64,000 nucleotides of DNA from JBMDXB01 sp048594975 (GCA_048594975.1 JBMDXQ010000080.1:1-64000), one strand, 5' to 3'. Counted from the first letter of the stretch, positions 43,827 through 52,854 are shown. The notes: generated by a model from the sequence alone, not told the origin. Numbers and translations: made by a program.

Positions 43827-44126
43827 TCAGCCGACGCTTTCGAGCAGCTTCAGGAACTCCTCGTAGCCGACGGCCTGCCAGCTCTCGGCCGCCAGGGCGC
43901 CTTCCGCGCGCGAGATGATCGACACCTTGTGGGCGGTCTCGACGTCCGGCGCCTCGTAGATGTCCATGAAATCGTAGGGCCCGAGAATCGCGTAGTGTGC
44001 CTTCCACTCGACCTGGGGACAGCACTCCCTCACCTTGGCCAGCCATTCCTTGCCCATGGCACGGCGCGCGCCGGGGTCGTGCATCGCCTGCGCCGCCAGT
44101 TTCGTCATCAGTACGAACGTCGGCAT
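43827..44126 (-). CDS. GYD domain protein
   Basis: A 99-residue protein of the GYD (PF08734-like) family. It begins MPTFVLMTKL and carries AILGPYDFMDIYEAPD, the family hallmark. GAGGTGTGAG precedes the ATG at 44126. Small ferredoxin-like fold of unknown function. Confidence 0.88.
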   Translation of the reverse strand: MPTFVLMTKLAAQAMHDPGARRAMGKEWLAKVRECCPQVEWKAHYAILGPYDFMDIYEAPDVETAHKVSIISRAEGALAAESWQAVGYEEFLKLLESVG

Positions 44127-44154
44127 CTCACACCTCACGAAGCGATCGAGAAGG

Positions 44155-44275
44155 GGTAAGGGACGAGAACCTCGCACCATTTACTTACCACTTCTCGTTG
44201 CACCCGAACACGCACACCCCTCTCCGACCCCGGACTTTCTTACCCTTGCTCCTGACCCCTTGCTCCTTCTTATGA
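44155..44275. repeat. Loose GGGTAAGG / CCTTGCTCC word region
   Basis: GGGGTAAGGGACGAGAAC on the left and CTTACCCTTGCTCCTGACC with CCCCTTGCTCC on the right are partly complementary. It fills the gap between the HTH-RDD gene and the GYD gene and holds no other gene. Weaker than the other word arrays. Confidence 0.4.
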
Positions 44276-44277
44276 CT

Positions 44278-44898
44278 TCAGGCATGCACCCTGCGTCGAT
44301 CCGGCACGGTGAAGAGGGAGGGTACCCGCTGGCGCAGCTCCGTGGCGGCGCGCGCCCCAGGCGTCGCGCCCAGGAGGCTGCTGGTCATGTGGTAGACGAG
44401 CGCCACGACGCCGACCGATCCCCAGAAGGGGGTGCGCACGAGCAGCACGAGTCCTGCGCCGAGCAGCAGCACGGCCCCGGCGTCCACCACCGCGGCGACG
44501 AAGCGGGGGGCCAGCCGCAAGTACTCGCGTCGCGCGGGCGCGCCGGCGCGCCGATCGCCTTGCGGCGGCAGCGGCTGCGTTGCTTCCAGGCCGGCGGGCT
44601 CGTGGCCGATCAACTCGGCCTGGGCCCGGATGAGACGCGTGGTGCGGCGGTCGCCGATTGGGAAGAGGCGGCAGAACTCGTCGACCAGGTCATCGGCGTC
44701 CAGCCCCACGATCCGCGCGTAATCGCGGATGAAGGCGCGGGCGAAGAGCCCGCCCGGCCAGCGCGAGAAATCGCTGCGCTCGAGCCCTTCCCACAGATCG
44801 ACGTCGACCTTGGTGGCTTCGGCGATAGCGGCGAGCGCGATACCCCGGCGTTCGCGCTCGCGGCGCAGCCGAGGCCCGAAGGTCTGGTGATCGGACAT
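44278..44898 (-). CDS. RodZ-type HTH protein fused to RDD-like helices
   Basis: A 206-residue membrane protein. The N-terminal domain (about 5-75) is a RodZ-like helix-turn-helix with LRRERERRGIALAAIAEAT and GGLFARAFIRDYARIVGLD. The C-terminal part has two or more helices with GATPGARAATEL, like an RDD family module. The ATG at 44898 is preferred over a TTG at 44922. It lies next to the respiratory genes, but any link to them is a guess. Confidence 0.75.
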   Translation of the reverse strand: MSDHQTFGPRLRRERERRGIALAAIAEATKVDVDLWEGLERSDFSRWPGGLFARAFIRDYARIVGLDADDLVDEFCRLFPIGDRRTTRLIRAQAELIGHEPAGLEATQPLPPQGDRRAGAPARREYLRLAPRFVAAVVDAGAVLLLGAGLVLLVRTPFWGSVGVVALVYHMTSSLLGATPGARAATELRQRVPSLFTVPDRRRVHA

Positions 44899-45063
44899 GA
44901 CCCGGCTGATCGCATTCAGCAATTCTCACGCCGCAAGTGGGGTGGGGTGCATGCCGCAGTTCGCCGGCGGCTCGCCGCTCCGCCCGCATGCGAAATCTGT
45001 ACGGCGGTTACAGAAATGCTCGGAGCCGGGCGCGAGGCGCCGATTCGACCGGTGCGCTGCGCG

Positions 45064-46263
45064 TCAGGTCGTCCGGTGTGCGGCCGTTCCTGTCTGCTGC
45101 ATGCTGCCGGCCGCCGGCTCGTGCCAGGGCGGCAGCAGGCGGATGAGGCCGGCGAGGATGACGAACGGGAGCACCATCACCAGGATGGCGGGCAGCAGGC
45201 CCTCCCGGGTGGCGAACCCCATCTTGTATGTCGTATAGCCGAGGAAGCTCTTCGAGAAGAGCTGTCCGCCGACCACCACGTTCCAGCGCATGGCAAAGAT
45301 GCCCACCAGCGTCAGCACGCCGGCCGCGACGTACAGCCAGAGCCGTGCGCGCGCGCGCATCTGCACGAGCTGGGTCCACGCGAGCAGCGCGATCGGCAGC
45401 ACCGTCCCCGCGAGGATCTGCAGCACGATCTGCGAAGTGAACAGCTTCGTGCGCGCCATGAAATCCAGCGTCTTGAACGACTCGTCCGCTTCGTAAATGC
45501 GGTGCACTAGGTCGAGCATCTCGAGGGAGAAGTCCACGAGGAAGGCATAGAGCAGGTAGCGCGCCACCGTGTCCACGCACGCCATGTCGATCGGCCGGCG
45601 GCGCGCGGCGGTGATTGCGATGTAGAGCAGCATCACCATCGCGACGCCCGAAACGATCGCCGAGAACAGGAAGACCACTGGCATCAGCGGCGTCGACCAC
45701 CACGGGTTCGCCTTGACCGACCCGAAGATGAAGCCGACGTAGCCGTGGAGCAGGAACGCGGACGGAATGCCGATGATGGTGACGATCTTGCCCACCTTGT
45801 CGTCGAGCGCGAGCGCGTTCGGGCTGATGTTGCTCGAGCCGAGCGTGAGCACGCCGTACATCAGCCGCTTCACACCGCGGCTGCGCTGCCAGGCGAGCAC
45901 GAGGTCCCTGCGGTAGTCGAGCCAGATCTCGACTACCAGGACCACCATCAGGTACCACAGGTAGACGAAACCGAACATCGCCATCGCCGACGTCCCGTTC
46001 GGCGTCATCATCATCTCGAGCGATCGTTCGGGGCGGCCCAGGTGCAGCTGCAGCGGCAGCGGGGCGACGAGCAGGAAGGCGAGCGCCGTCAGCAGCGCCA
46101 GCCGGTAGGTGGGGCGGACCGCCTGCACGTTGAATACCCGCTCGAGCGACGCGAGGATGAAGGCGCCGGCCACCAGCCCGGTGATGAACGGGTAGAGAAC
46201 GATGAGGACGCTCCACTGGAGCTCCATCTCGTTCGGGTACATGAAACCCTGGACGCCTTCCAT
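45064..46263 (-). CDS. NrfD/PsrC family membrane quinol-interacting subunit
   Basis: A 399-residue protein with about nine or ten helices of the NrfD (polysulfide reductase NrfD) family, which exchanges electrons with the quinone pool. WYLMVVLVVEIWLDYRRD and HLGRPERSLEMMMTPNG are family features. GAGGTCACAG precedes the ATG. It is the last gene of a module with a ferredoxin-type subunit and a tetraheme cytochrome. No molybdopterin catalytic subunit is present, so it is probably an electron-transfer complex. Confidence 0.9.
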   Translation of the reverse strand: MEGVQGFMYPNEMELQWSVLIVLYPFITGLVAGAFILASLERVFNVQAVRPTYRLALLTALAFLLVAPLPLQLHLGRPERSLEMMMTPNGTSAMAMFGFVYLWYLMVVLVVEIWLDYRRDLVLAWQRSRGVKRLMYGVLTLGSSNISPNALALDDKVGKIVTIIGIPSAFLLHGYVGFIFGSVKANPWWSTPLMPVVFLFSAIVSGVAMVMLLYIAITAARRRPIDMACVDTVARYLLYAFLVDFSLEMLDLVHRIYEADESFKTLDFMARTKLFTSQIVLQILAGTVLPIALLAWTQLVQMRARARLWLYVAAGVLTLVGIFAMRWNVVVGGQLFSKSFLGYTTYKMGFATREGLLPAILVMVLPFVILAGLIRLLPPWHEPAAGSMQQTGTAAHRTT

Positions 46264-46352
46264 CTGTGACCTCGATAGCCCCGACGTGCGTTACGCGCGA
46301 CGTGCCACGTGCGAGCCGCGCCCCCGACCCCGGATCCCGGCGGCGAACTCCC

Positions 46353-47114
46353 CTACCTCACGGACCCGTCAAGCGCCGCGTAGAACACCTTGGCCCCGGT
46401 CGCCATCTGCGGCTTCAGCACGTCCACCGCGTTCTCGCGCAGGAACGCGTGGATCGGGTCGTCCGGGTTCTTCAGGTCGGCGAGCTGCCGTGCGCCGGTC
46501 GGGCACACCTCCACGCACGCCGTCGTCAGCCCCTTCGTGATCCGGTGGTAGCAGAGCGTGCACTTGTCGGCGGTGTGCGTCCGCGGATCGAGGTAGCGCG
46601 AGCCGTACGGGCAGGCCTGGATGCAGTATCGGCAGCCGACGCACCAATCCTTGTCCACCAGCACCACCCCGTCGGGCGTGACGAACGTCGCGCCGACCGG
46701 GCAGACCTGCACGCAGGGCGAGTTCGAGCACTGGTTGCACAGTTTCGGCACGAAGAACGTCTTGCCCACGCCGTCCGGGTACTTCTCCGGGAAGCCGTCG
46801 CGCCCGCCGTTCGGCGAGTCCACGATCGGATGCTCGAGATCGCCCGGATCGAGGTGGTAGCGTTCGATCCACGTGCGGAAGTAGAACGGCTCGTCCACCA
46901 CGCCGTTCTCGGTCTTGCACGCCTGCACGCAGGTGCCGCAGCCGATACACTTGCGGATGTCGATCGCCATCGCCCACCAGTGATCGACGAGCGAGTAGGT
47001 CTCGGCCGCCTCCGGCGTCCCCGCGACCACGTGCTCGAGCGCAGCGGCCGATGCCGCCGTCATCACCAGGAGCCGGCCGCCGACGATCAGGAAGTCCCTG
47101 CGCGTGCCTTCCAT
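46353..47114 (-). CDS. Tat-exported 4Fe-4S ferredoxin-type subunit (NrfC-like)
   Basis: A 253-residue iron-sulfur protein with a twin-arginine signal (TRRDFL). Cysteine groups suggest four [4Fe-4S] clusters: CIGCGTCVQAC, CNQCSNSPCVQVCP, CVGCRYCIQACP and CTLCYHR...CVEVCP. Pairs with the NrfD protein 89 bases downstream and the tetraheme cytochrome 95 bases upstream, as in Nrf/Psr-like complexes. Confidence 0.93.
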   Translation of the reverse strand: MEGTRRDFLIVGGRLLVMTAASAAALEHVVAGTPEAAETYSLVDHWWAMAIDIRKCIGCGTCVQACKTENGVVDEPFYFRTWIERYHLDPGDLEHPIVDSPNGGRDGFPEKYPDGVGKTFFVPKLCNQCSNSPCVQVCPVGATFVTPDGVVLVDKDWCVGCRYCIQACPYGSRYLDPRTHTADKCTLCYHRITKGLTTACVEVCPTGARQLADLKNPDDPIHAFLRENAVDVLKPQMATGAKVFYAALDGSVR

Positions 47115-47209
47115 TGGTGTTGTGCTGCCTCAGTGGAGATGGGAGTTCAGTGTGGTGGTCCCGACCGCGTCTCAGCCGCCCCAGGTCGCCTTCTCCATGC
47201 GTCCGCCCC

Positions 47210-47668
47210 TCAGCCGATCTTCGGGTTGTGCGGCGTGTGACATGTGATGCACTTCTCCTCCCCCGCGTGCTCCGTGATCGGCACGGTCGGATACTGGCGT
47301 GGCTTCCCCGTCCTGGCGGCGTGGCAGCGGACACACGGCTCGCGGCCGTCGGGCCGGGCCGGCTTCTCCACCTCGCCGCGCGCGTGCGAGCCGAGCGCCC
47401 CGTGGCACGACTCGCACGACACGGCGGCATGCCGCGACGCCGCGCGGAGCTCGACGACGTCCCCGTGGCAGCCGGTGCACGCCGCCTGCCCGGCGTGCAC
47501 CGGCGTACGGGTTCGCGCGTCGTCTATCGCGCCCGCGCGATAGTGCCCGAACCGGCCGAAGTCGTCCGGCACCATCTGCGCCCGCACCGCCACGAAGAGC
47601 AGCGCGCCGGCGACGAAGATGGCAGCAAGGCGAACGAGGTGGTCCGCATCACCGAACGAGAATCTCAT
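47210..47668 (-). CDS. Membrane-anchored tetraheme cytochrome c
   Basis: A 152-residue protein with one N-terminal helix and four CxxCH sites: CTGCH, CESCH, CVRCH and CITCH. The ATG at 47668 is preceded by GAGGTGTTCGG. It likely passes electrons between the NrfD/ferredoxin module and a periplasmic acceptor, possibly NosZ. This direction is an inference from the neighbourhood. Confidence 0.9.
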   Translation of the reverse strand: MRFSFGDADHLVRLAAIFVAGALLFVAVRAQMVPDDFGRFGHYRAGAIDDARTRTPVHAGQAACTGCHGDVVELRAASRHAAVSCESCHGALGSHARGEVEKPARPDGREPCVRCHAARTGKPRQYPTVPITEHAGEEKCITCHTPHNPKIG

Positions 47669-47954
47669 TCCCGAACACCTCGCGGCGCGGTCGGATCCGC
47701 CCGGGAAAGCCGGCTTGCGGACCGCGTCCGGGCGGGTGGCCACAGTGCAAGCAACCGGCCACGCGCCGTCTATGACCTAAGGGGTTCAGGTACTTGGACT
47801 TACTGCAGCCAGCGGAGGCGCAGGACCGAGGGGGAGGCCGGATCGCCGGAAATCCGACGGCGGAAAGACGGCGGCGGACAGGGCCCGCTGCGCGGGTACT
47901 CGCCGGGCCGGCCAGCTCGGCACGATCGCCGCACCTGAAGGGCAAGCAGCAGCT

Positions 47955-48020
47955 CTACTCGTGGCGCAGCGCCTCGATTGGATCGAGATGCGCCGCGCGC
48001 CGCGCCGCGCGGGTGGTTGC
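47955..48020 (-). pseudogene. 3' remnant of a MacB/ADOP-type permease
   Basis: The minus strand reads TTRAARRAAHLDPIEALRHE followed by a stop, the closing motif of MacB/ADOP permeases. Only about 22 codons survive. It abuts an opposite-strand receiver fragment, so this stretch is a recombination scar. Confidence 0.65.
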
Positions 48021-48330
48021 AGGCGCGACAGCCGAGGACGTAGCAGAAAAGGCGGAGAGTTTGCGGCCCGACGTCATCACCACCGGCATACGGCTGCGGG
48101 GCGATATCGATGGCTGCGGACTCTGCGAGCGCCTGAAGGATGCCGACCAAACCAGCTCGATTCCGGTCATTGCGGTGACCGCCTGGGCGCTGGGTGGACA
48201 CCTCGAACGCGCACGTCGCGCTGGTTGCGATGCGGTGCTGGTCAAGCCCTGCGCGCCAACAACGCTGCTCGCGGAAATTTACCGAGTGCTGCGCCGTCGT
48301 CCGCCGGACGCGGGATCCGACCTCGCCTGA
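48010..48330 (+). pseudogene. Receiver-domain fragment lacking its N-terminus
   Basis: About 106 codons match the second two thirds of a response-regulator receiver: RPDVITTGIRL, IPVIAVTAWALGG and AVLVKPCAPTTLLAEI. The N-terminal acidic strand is absent and the phosphoacceptor Asp is Gly. An open frame continues upstream to 47794 but shows no receiver similarity. The remaining gap up to 48540 has no gene; it includes TCTGACCCCGGGG, a possible repeat piece. Confidence 0.65.
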
Positions 48331-48540
48331 CTCGGCATCAGGATGCCGTCTGGCCGTTACCCACCTCGGCTAAGCGTCTGACCCCGGGGCGGACAACACA
48401 CCCGCGATCGTCGTTCGAGAGCACGCCTGGCCTCGCCTGCTCGCCCGGAGGTGTCACCGGCCGCGACAACAGCTTGCACGGCCTCGGTGCATGGCTCTGG
48501 CAACGGGCGGCGGTCGCAACCGGCCCGGGTGTTGGTCCTC

Positions 48541-49389
48541 TCACGCGATGTCCATCCTCGAGAGCCGTCGGACGGCGAGAATCACGGGGACCGCGATCCA
48601 GGCGGCGAGCGAGGCGGTCAGGGCGGCCGAGGCTCCGCCGGCGCCGTTCGTGAACCGCAGCAGCGCGAGCGAGGCGGCGCCGAAGGCCGCCGTGCCCTCG
48701 ATCGCGAGCAGCGCGCCGGTGCGGACGGCGCCGATCGGGTTGAGCAGCACGGAGAGGATGAGCAGGCGCGACGCCTGGCCGGAACGCAGCAGCGACGCGG
48801 CGCCGAGCGCCGCGACGTCGACGAGCAGCGCCAGCGCGAACCAGAGCACCAGCGCCGCTGCCAGCGCGCGCACGCGGCGGCGGCCGAACTGGCCGGCGGA
48901 CACGAGCGCCGCCAGCGCCAGGAACACCGCGGTCAGGACGACCGATCCCGCCCAGACCATGGCAAAGCCGGGCAGCCCGTCGCTGCCGGCGCGGGCGAAG
49001 ATGACGAGGCCGGCGGCGCCGAAGCCGAGCGACTGCGCCGCGACGAGCGCCTGGAACAGGCCGACGAGCGAGCCGAGCAGCGCGTCGCGGCGCGCCAGCG
49101 GCTGCGCGAAGAGCAGCTCGGCGCTGCCCTTCTCCGGCGTCAGCGTCAGCACGCCCATGACCAGCGCGGTGAGCGGCACGAGCAGCAACACCAGCTGCAA
49201 CAGCGACGCCGCGGTCCGGCCGAAGTCCTGAATCCCGCTGCCGCCCGACAGCACGTAGCCGGAGCCGGCGACGACCAGGGCCAGGCCGGCGAAGACGATG
49301 GCAAAGAGCTGCGTCCACCGCGACCGCGCCGCCAGCACCAGCTCCTGCCGGGCGCAGAGGCGCAGCGTTCGAAGGGGCCCGCCGGTCAT
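48541..49389 (-). CDS. nosY: NosY-type ABC transporter permease
   Basis: Membrane subunit of the NosFY transporter needed to mature the CuZ centre of N2O reductase. A 282-residue protein with about six helices; LVPLTALVMGVLTLTPEKGS and AELLFAQPLARRD are typical of NosY. The ATG is at 49389, five bases after the nosL stop. It is the last gene of the nos operon before a region of broken genes. Confidence 0.93.
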   Translation of the reverse strand: MTGGPLRTLRLCARQELVLAARSRWTQLFAIVFAGLALVVAGSGYVLSGGSGIQDFGRTAASLLQLVLLLVPLTALVMGVLTLTPEKGSAELLFAQPLARRDALLGSLVGLFQALVAAQSLGFGAAGLVIFARAGSDGLPGFAMVWAGSVVLTAVFLALAALVSAGQFGRRRVRALAAALVLWFALALLVDVAALGAASLLRSGQASRLLILSVLLNPIGAVRTGALLAIEGTAAFGAASLALLRFTNGAGGASAALTASLAAWIAVPVILAVRRLSRMDIA

Positions 49390-49394
49390 GATCG

Positions 49395-49823
49395 TTATCG
49401 CGTCCTCCGGCTCTGGACGATGTCCGCAAAGCTCCTTCGAGTTCCGGTCGCGGCGGCCGCATCGGCGCCTCGCGACGCCTCGCTCGCATGCGCCACCAGG
49501 TGCGAGCCCATCGGCGTCTGCAGCGACGGCACTTCGCTGAACATCGCGTCGGCCGTCCGCACCCATTCTCCGGTGCGGTGATCGGCCACGTACGCATCCT
49601 CCGCCTTCTTCCCTCCGGCAATGGCGCTGGCGAGGCAGCCGATGTCGTCGTAGATGAGCGGTTCTTCGCCCGGCGCCGCGATCTGCCCGGCGACCTTCGG
49701 GTCGGATACCGACATGCGGCAGTACGCGCAGGTGTCTCCGGGCCGCACGTCAACCGGCGCCGTCGCCGAGCAGGCGGCGGCGACGGCCGATGAGAGGATG
49801 AATGCGATCCTCAACGCCGCCAT
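49395..49823 (-). CDS. nosL: NosL copper chaperone lipoprotein
   Basis: A 142-residue outer-membrane or periplasmic lipoprotein that binds Cu(I) for NosZ assembly. The signal ends VAAACSA, and the copper site is CAYCRMSV. IYDDIGCLASAI and the following strands are NosL features. The 5' end overlaps nosF by 13 bases. It lies between nosF and nosY rather than after nosY. Confidence 0.93.
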   Translation of the reverse strand: MAALRIAFILSSAVAAACSATAPVDVRPGDTCAYCRMSVSDPKVAGQIAAPGEEPLIYDDIGCLASAIAGGKKAEDAYVADHRTGEWVRTADAMFSEVPSLQTPMGSHLVAHASEASRGADAAAATGTRRSFADIVQSRRTR

Positions 49824-50737
49824 GCCCCCTCCTCGGCCTGCCCGCCGCCGCCGACCAGCTCGCGATAGAGCGCGTCGAGCTGTCCGTCCCGCGCGACCAG
49901 CCCGCGAACCTCGGCGCCGCTGCGGCGCGCGAGATCGAGGACGACGGGACGCAGCGTGGCCGGCCCCGGTACGATCAGCTCGTCGTCGAGCCACGTTGCC
50001 GCGGGCGCCAGTTTCTGCACCTCGTCGAGCAGCGAGGCCGGCCGGCGCGACAGCCGCAGGCGGATGACCCCGCGCTCGGCGAGCCGATCGCGCAGCGCCG
50101 CCTGCGTCAGCTCGGCGACGAGCCGACCGCGCACGAGGACGAGGAAGCGATCGGCGAGCCGCTCCACGTCGCCAACCTGGTGCGAGGTGAAGAGCACGGT
50201 GCCACCCTCCCGGCGCCGCCGCTCCACGAGCCCGTAGAACGCGCACAGGCCTTCGGGGTCGAGCGCAGCGGTGGGTTCGTCGAGCAGCAGGACGCCGGTC
50301 TCCGGCAGCATCGCCACGGCGAGGCCAAGCCGCTGGAGCATGCCGCCGGAGTAGGTGGACACGGGCCGGTCGCCGGCTCCGTTCAGCGAAGCGAAGTGCA
50401 GCACGGCATGCGTCCGCGACTCCGGCACGTCGCGGAGCGCGCGATAGAAATCGACCACCTCAACGCCGGTCAGCGCCTCGGGAAAGGCAACCCGCTGCGG
50501 CAGGAACGACACCGCCCGGCGTGCATCGGGAGAACGCGGCGGCCGCGGCGGTTCGCCGATCATGACCTCGCCGGAATCGGGCGCGATCAGGCCGGCCGCG
50601 ATCTTCAGCGTCGTCGTCTTGCCGGACCCGTTGGGGCCGAGCAGCGCGACGATCTCGCCGCGCGCCACCGGCATCGATAGCCCGTCGACGGCGACGTTCG
50701 CGCCGAAGCACTTCACGACGTCGCGAAAGATGATCAC
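49811..50737 (-). CDS. nosF: NosF ABC transporter ATPase
   Basis: A 308-residue ATPase with Walker A GPNGSGKTTT, signature YSGGMLQR and Walker B VLLLDEPTAALD. Partner of NosY in CuZ maturation. The start overlaps the nosD stop by four bases (ATGA). The C-terminus has an extra domain of about 80 residues, as in other NosF proteins. Confidence 0.95.
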   Translation of the reverse strand: MIIFRDVVKCFGANVAVDGLSMPVARGEIVALLGPNGSGKTTTLKIAAGLIAPDSGEVMIGEPPRPPRSPDARRAVSFLPQRVAFPEALTGVEVVDFYRALRDVPESRTHAVLHFASLNGAGDRPVSTYSGGMLQRLGLAVAMLPETGVLLLDEPTAALDPEGLCAFYGLVERRRREGGTVLFTSHQVGDVERLADRFLVLVRGRLVAELTQAALRDRLAERGVIRLRLSRRPASLLDEVQKLAPAATWLDDELIVPGPATLRPVVLDLARRSGAEVRGLVARDGQLDALYRELVGGGGQAEEGAWRR

Positions 50738-52101
50738 GATCGCCCCCGCGCGTGGCGGCGGCCGCGCCGCAGCATCGCGGCGGAAAGGAGCACGGCCGCC
50801 CCCGACCCCACCAGCCCCGAGGGAACGGCTGCGGTCTGCGGCTGCTGTCGCGGCGGCACGCGCAGGACGGGCGGCCGCGCGAGCGCCTCGGCGTCGACGA
50901 CCGGCGACAGCTGCAGGACCGGGAACGCGCGTTCGGCGGCACCCACCGCCGACGCCGCGAAGCTGCGCGACAGCAGGTCCGCCGCGGTGAGGTTGCCGCG
51001 CAGGTGATCGAAGAGGCTCGACAGCTTGTACGGCTGGTCGGTGCGGCCGTCCCCGTCGAGATCGGGGGCGGGGTTATCCGACCAGTAATTGCCGCGGAAA
51101 ACCGTGTCCGTCCGGCGGCCGCTGAGCGACAGCGGCGCCAGGTTGCCGACGAACGAGTTGCCCTCGAACCGCGTCCCCGTCGCCGAGTCGAACAGCACGA
51201 CTGCCGCGTCGGACCCGGCGATCACGTTGCCGCGGAACACGTTGTCGATCGATCCCTCGACGAACACGCCGCGCGCGTTGTCCGCGACCAGGTTGTCCTC
51301 GGCGAGCACGTCGTCGCACGTCTTGAGCAGCAGGCCGACCGAGGCGAAGCCCCGGTTGCGCAGGAACTGGTTGCGGCGGAACGTCAGACGCCGCGAGTAC
51401 ATCACCGCTGTGCCGGCGTCGCCGTTCTCGAACACGTTGTCTTCGAAGACGTTGTCATCCGAGTACATGTAGTGCAGCCCGTAGCGCAGGTCGCGCGCCA
51501 GGTTGCCGCGGACGACACCGTGCGGAGACGACTGGATGTAGACGCCGTCGCGGACGTCGAAGATCTCGTTGCCCGTAAGCTCGAAGCCGTTGGTGTTCCA
51601 GACGTGGATCCCAGAGCCCTTCTCGCCCGCCGCCTTCCCGCGGACGCCCTGTACGCGGTTGCGCGCGACGATCGTGCCGTGCGCTTCGCGCAGGTAGATT
51701 CCGAACAGCGTGTTCGCAATGTGGCAGTCGCGGATCTCGGCGCGCGGTGCGGCGACGTGGATGCCCGAGGAGTCCCGGCCCAGGTCGCCGCCGCCGCCCC
51801 CGTCGATGTCGAACCCCTCGATCACGACACCGGGAGTGCGGACGAGGACGACGCTGCCCGCGCCGGAGCCGCGCAGCAGCGGACGGCCGCGGCCGACCAG
51901 GCGGACCGGGCGGTCGATGTACAGGTCCCCGTCGTAGCTGCCGGGACCGACCGCGACGAGCGCTCCCGGCGGCGCGGCGTCGATGCGCGGCTGCAGGCTG
52001 GACAGACGAGCCGCAGGGGGACGCCCCTCGAGCGTGCCGCTTCCCACGGCCATGTCAGCCTGGCCGATCACGACCGCGAGGAGGAGCGCGCCGATCATCA
52101 T
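50734..52101 (-). CDS. nosD: NosD periplasmic beta-helix protein
   Basis: A 455-residue exported right-handed beta-helix (NosD/CASH) protein required for CuZ assembly. A signal peptide starts at the MM pair. Repeated turns such as SGIHVWNTNGFELTGNEI and DNVFEDNVFENGDAG span about 60-370, and a C-terminal helix anchors it. The ATG at 52101 overlaps the stop of the upstream membrane protein gene. Confidence 0.94.
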   Translation of the reverse strand: MMIGALLLAVVIGQADMAVGSGTLEGRPPAARLSSLQPRIDAAPPGALVAVGPGSYDGDLYIDRPVRLVGRGRPLLRGSGAGSVVLVRTPGVVIEGFDIDGGGGGDLGRDSSGIHVAAPRAEIRDCHIANTLFGIYLREAHGTIVARNRVQGVRGKAAGEKGSGIHVWNTNGFELTGNEIFDVRDGVYIQSSPHGVVRGNLARDLRYGLHYMYSDDNVFEDNVFENGDAGTAVMYSRRLTFRRNQFLRNRGFASVGLLLKTCDDVLAEDNLVADNARGVFVEGSIDNVFRGNVIAGSDAAVVLFDSATGTRFEGNSFVGNLAPLSLSGRRTDTVFRGNYWSDNPAPDLDGDGRTDQPYKLSSLFDHLRGNLTAADLLSRSFAASAVGAAERAFPVLQLSPVVDAEALARPPVLRVPPRQQPQTAAVPSGLVGSGAAVLLSAAMLRRGRRHARGRS

Positions 52102-52751
52102 GCCGTGGCCGCGGCGCGGACGCCGGCCTGGGTGCGCCGGTCGCTGCGCCAGGCAACGAAGAGCGCGGCGAACAGCAGCAGCGCCGTCGCGAGCATCAGG
52201 TAGGTGCCCGGGGCGGGGTAGGAGTAGACCTCGAAGTTCGCCAGCTGCTTGTACCCGAACATCGGCGGCATGAACGGGTCGACCTTGACCGGCGCGGTCG
52301 GCGCGAGGGTGTGCCCGTACTGGTACAGCTTGTAGCCGAACGACCAGAGGGAGAACGCGCCGAAGTAGCAGAAGAGCACCAGCGCGTCGACGAGCGCCGC
52401 CATGCGCCCGTGGACGGCGGCGCGCAGGAAGAGCAGCGCCAGCGCGCCGATGGCGAACGGCATCCACTTGAACTCGGTGAAGTCCTCGTTCGCGAGGTCG
52501 CGCATGCCGATGTAGTGGTTGAGCAGGTTGATCTCCCTGAGGTCCTGCCCCCGGTTCCCGCCCTCGAGGCCGTTGACGTTGATGTCGAGACGCAGCCCGT
52601 CGCCGTATTGCGGCGCGAACATCGTCATGTTCCACAGCGGCTGGGTGAGCGTGAGCGCGAGCACGCCGGCCGACAGCACGGTGAGCACCCTTGGCCAGAG
52701 CGCCAGCCGCATGTCGAGGAAGCGGTTCGATCGATTCAGGAATTCGGCCAT
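52098..52751 (-). CDS. nosB: NosB-like membrane protein downstream of nosZ
   Basis: A 217-residue protein with about five helices. In clade II nos clusters a conserved membrane protein (NosB) lies directly after nosZ and is needed for N2O respiration; position and topology match. NVNGLEGGNRG and YLMLATALLLFAAL are seen. The assignment rests mainly on position. It follows nosZ after 103 bases that contain a dispersed palindromic repeat. Confidence 0.75.
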   Translation of the reverse strand: MAEFLNRSNRFLDMRLALWPRVLTVLSAGVLALTLTQPLWNMTMFAPQYGDGLRLDINVNGLEGGNRGQDLREINLLNHYIGMRDLANEDFTEFKWMPFAIGALALLFLRAAVHGRMAALVDALVLFCYFGAFSLWSFGYKLYQYGHTLAPTAPVKVDPFMPPMFGYKQLANFEVYSYPAPGTYLMLATALLLFAALFVAWRSDRRTQAGVRAAATA

Positions 52752-52769
52752 GGTGTCACTGCTGACGCT

Positions 52770-52810
52770 CTGCCGTCGGACGCAGGCCTGAACGCCTGCG
52801 CGACGCGGCA
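52770..52810. repeat. Dispersed palindromic repeat with CTGAAC loop
   Basis: CGCAGGC pairs with GCCTGCG around a CTGAAC loop, within a longer weak stem (TGCCG and CGGCA). It is related to the element at 15266-15325 and lies between nosZ and the nosB-like gene. Confidence 0.6.
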
Positions 52811-52854
52811 ATCACCGTGCAGTCGTCGCACAGCCATCCAGGGCTTCCCTGCGT

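Noticed and set aside
41090..43918. A 942-codon plus-strand frame opposite alpha-2-macroglobulin
   Set aside because: Shadow frame caused by high third-position GC; low-complexity Arg-rich product.
47794..48009. N-terminal extension of the receiver fragment
   Set aside because: It shows no receiver similarity and runs through the opposite-strand permease remnant, so it is probably not translated.
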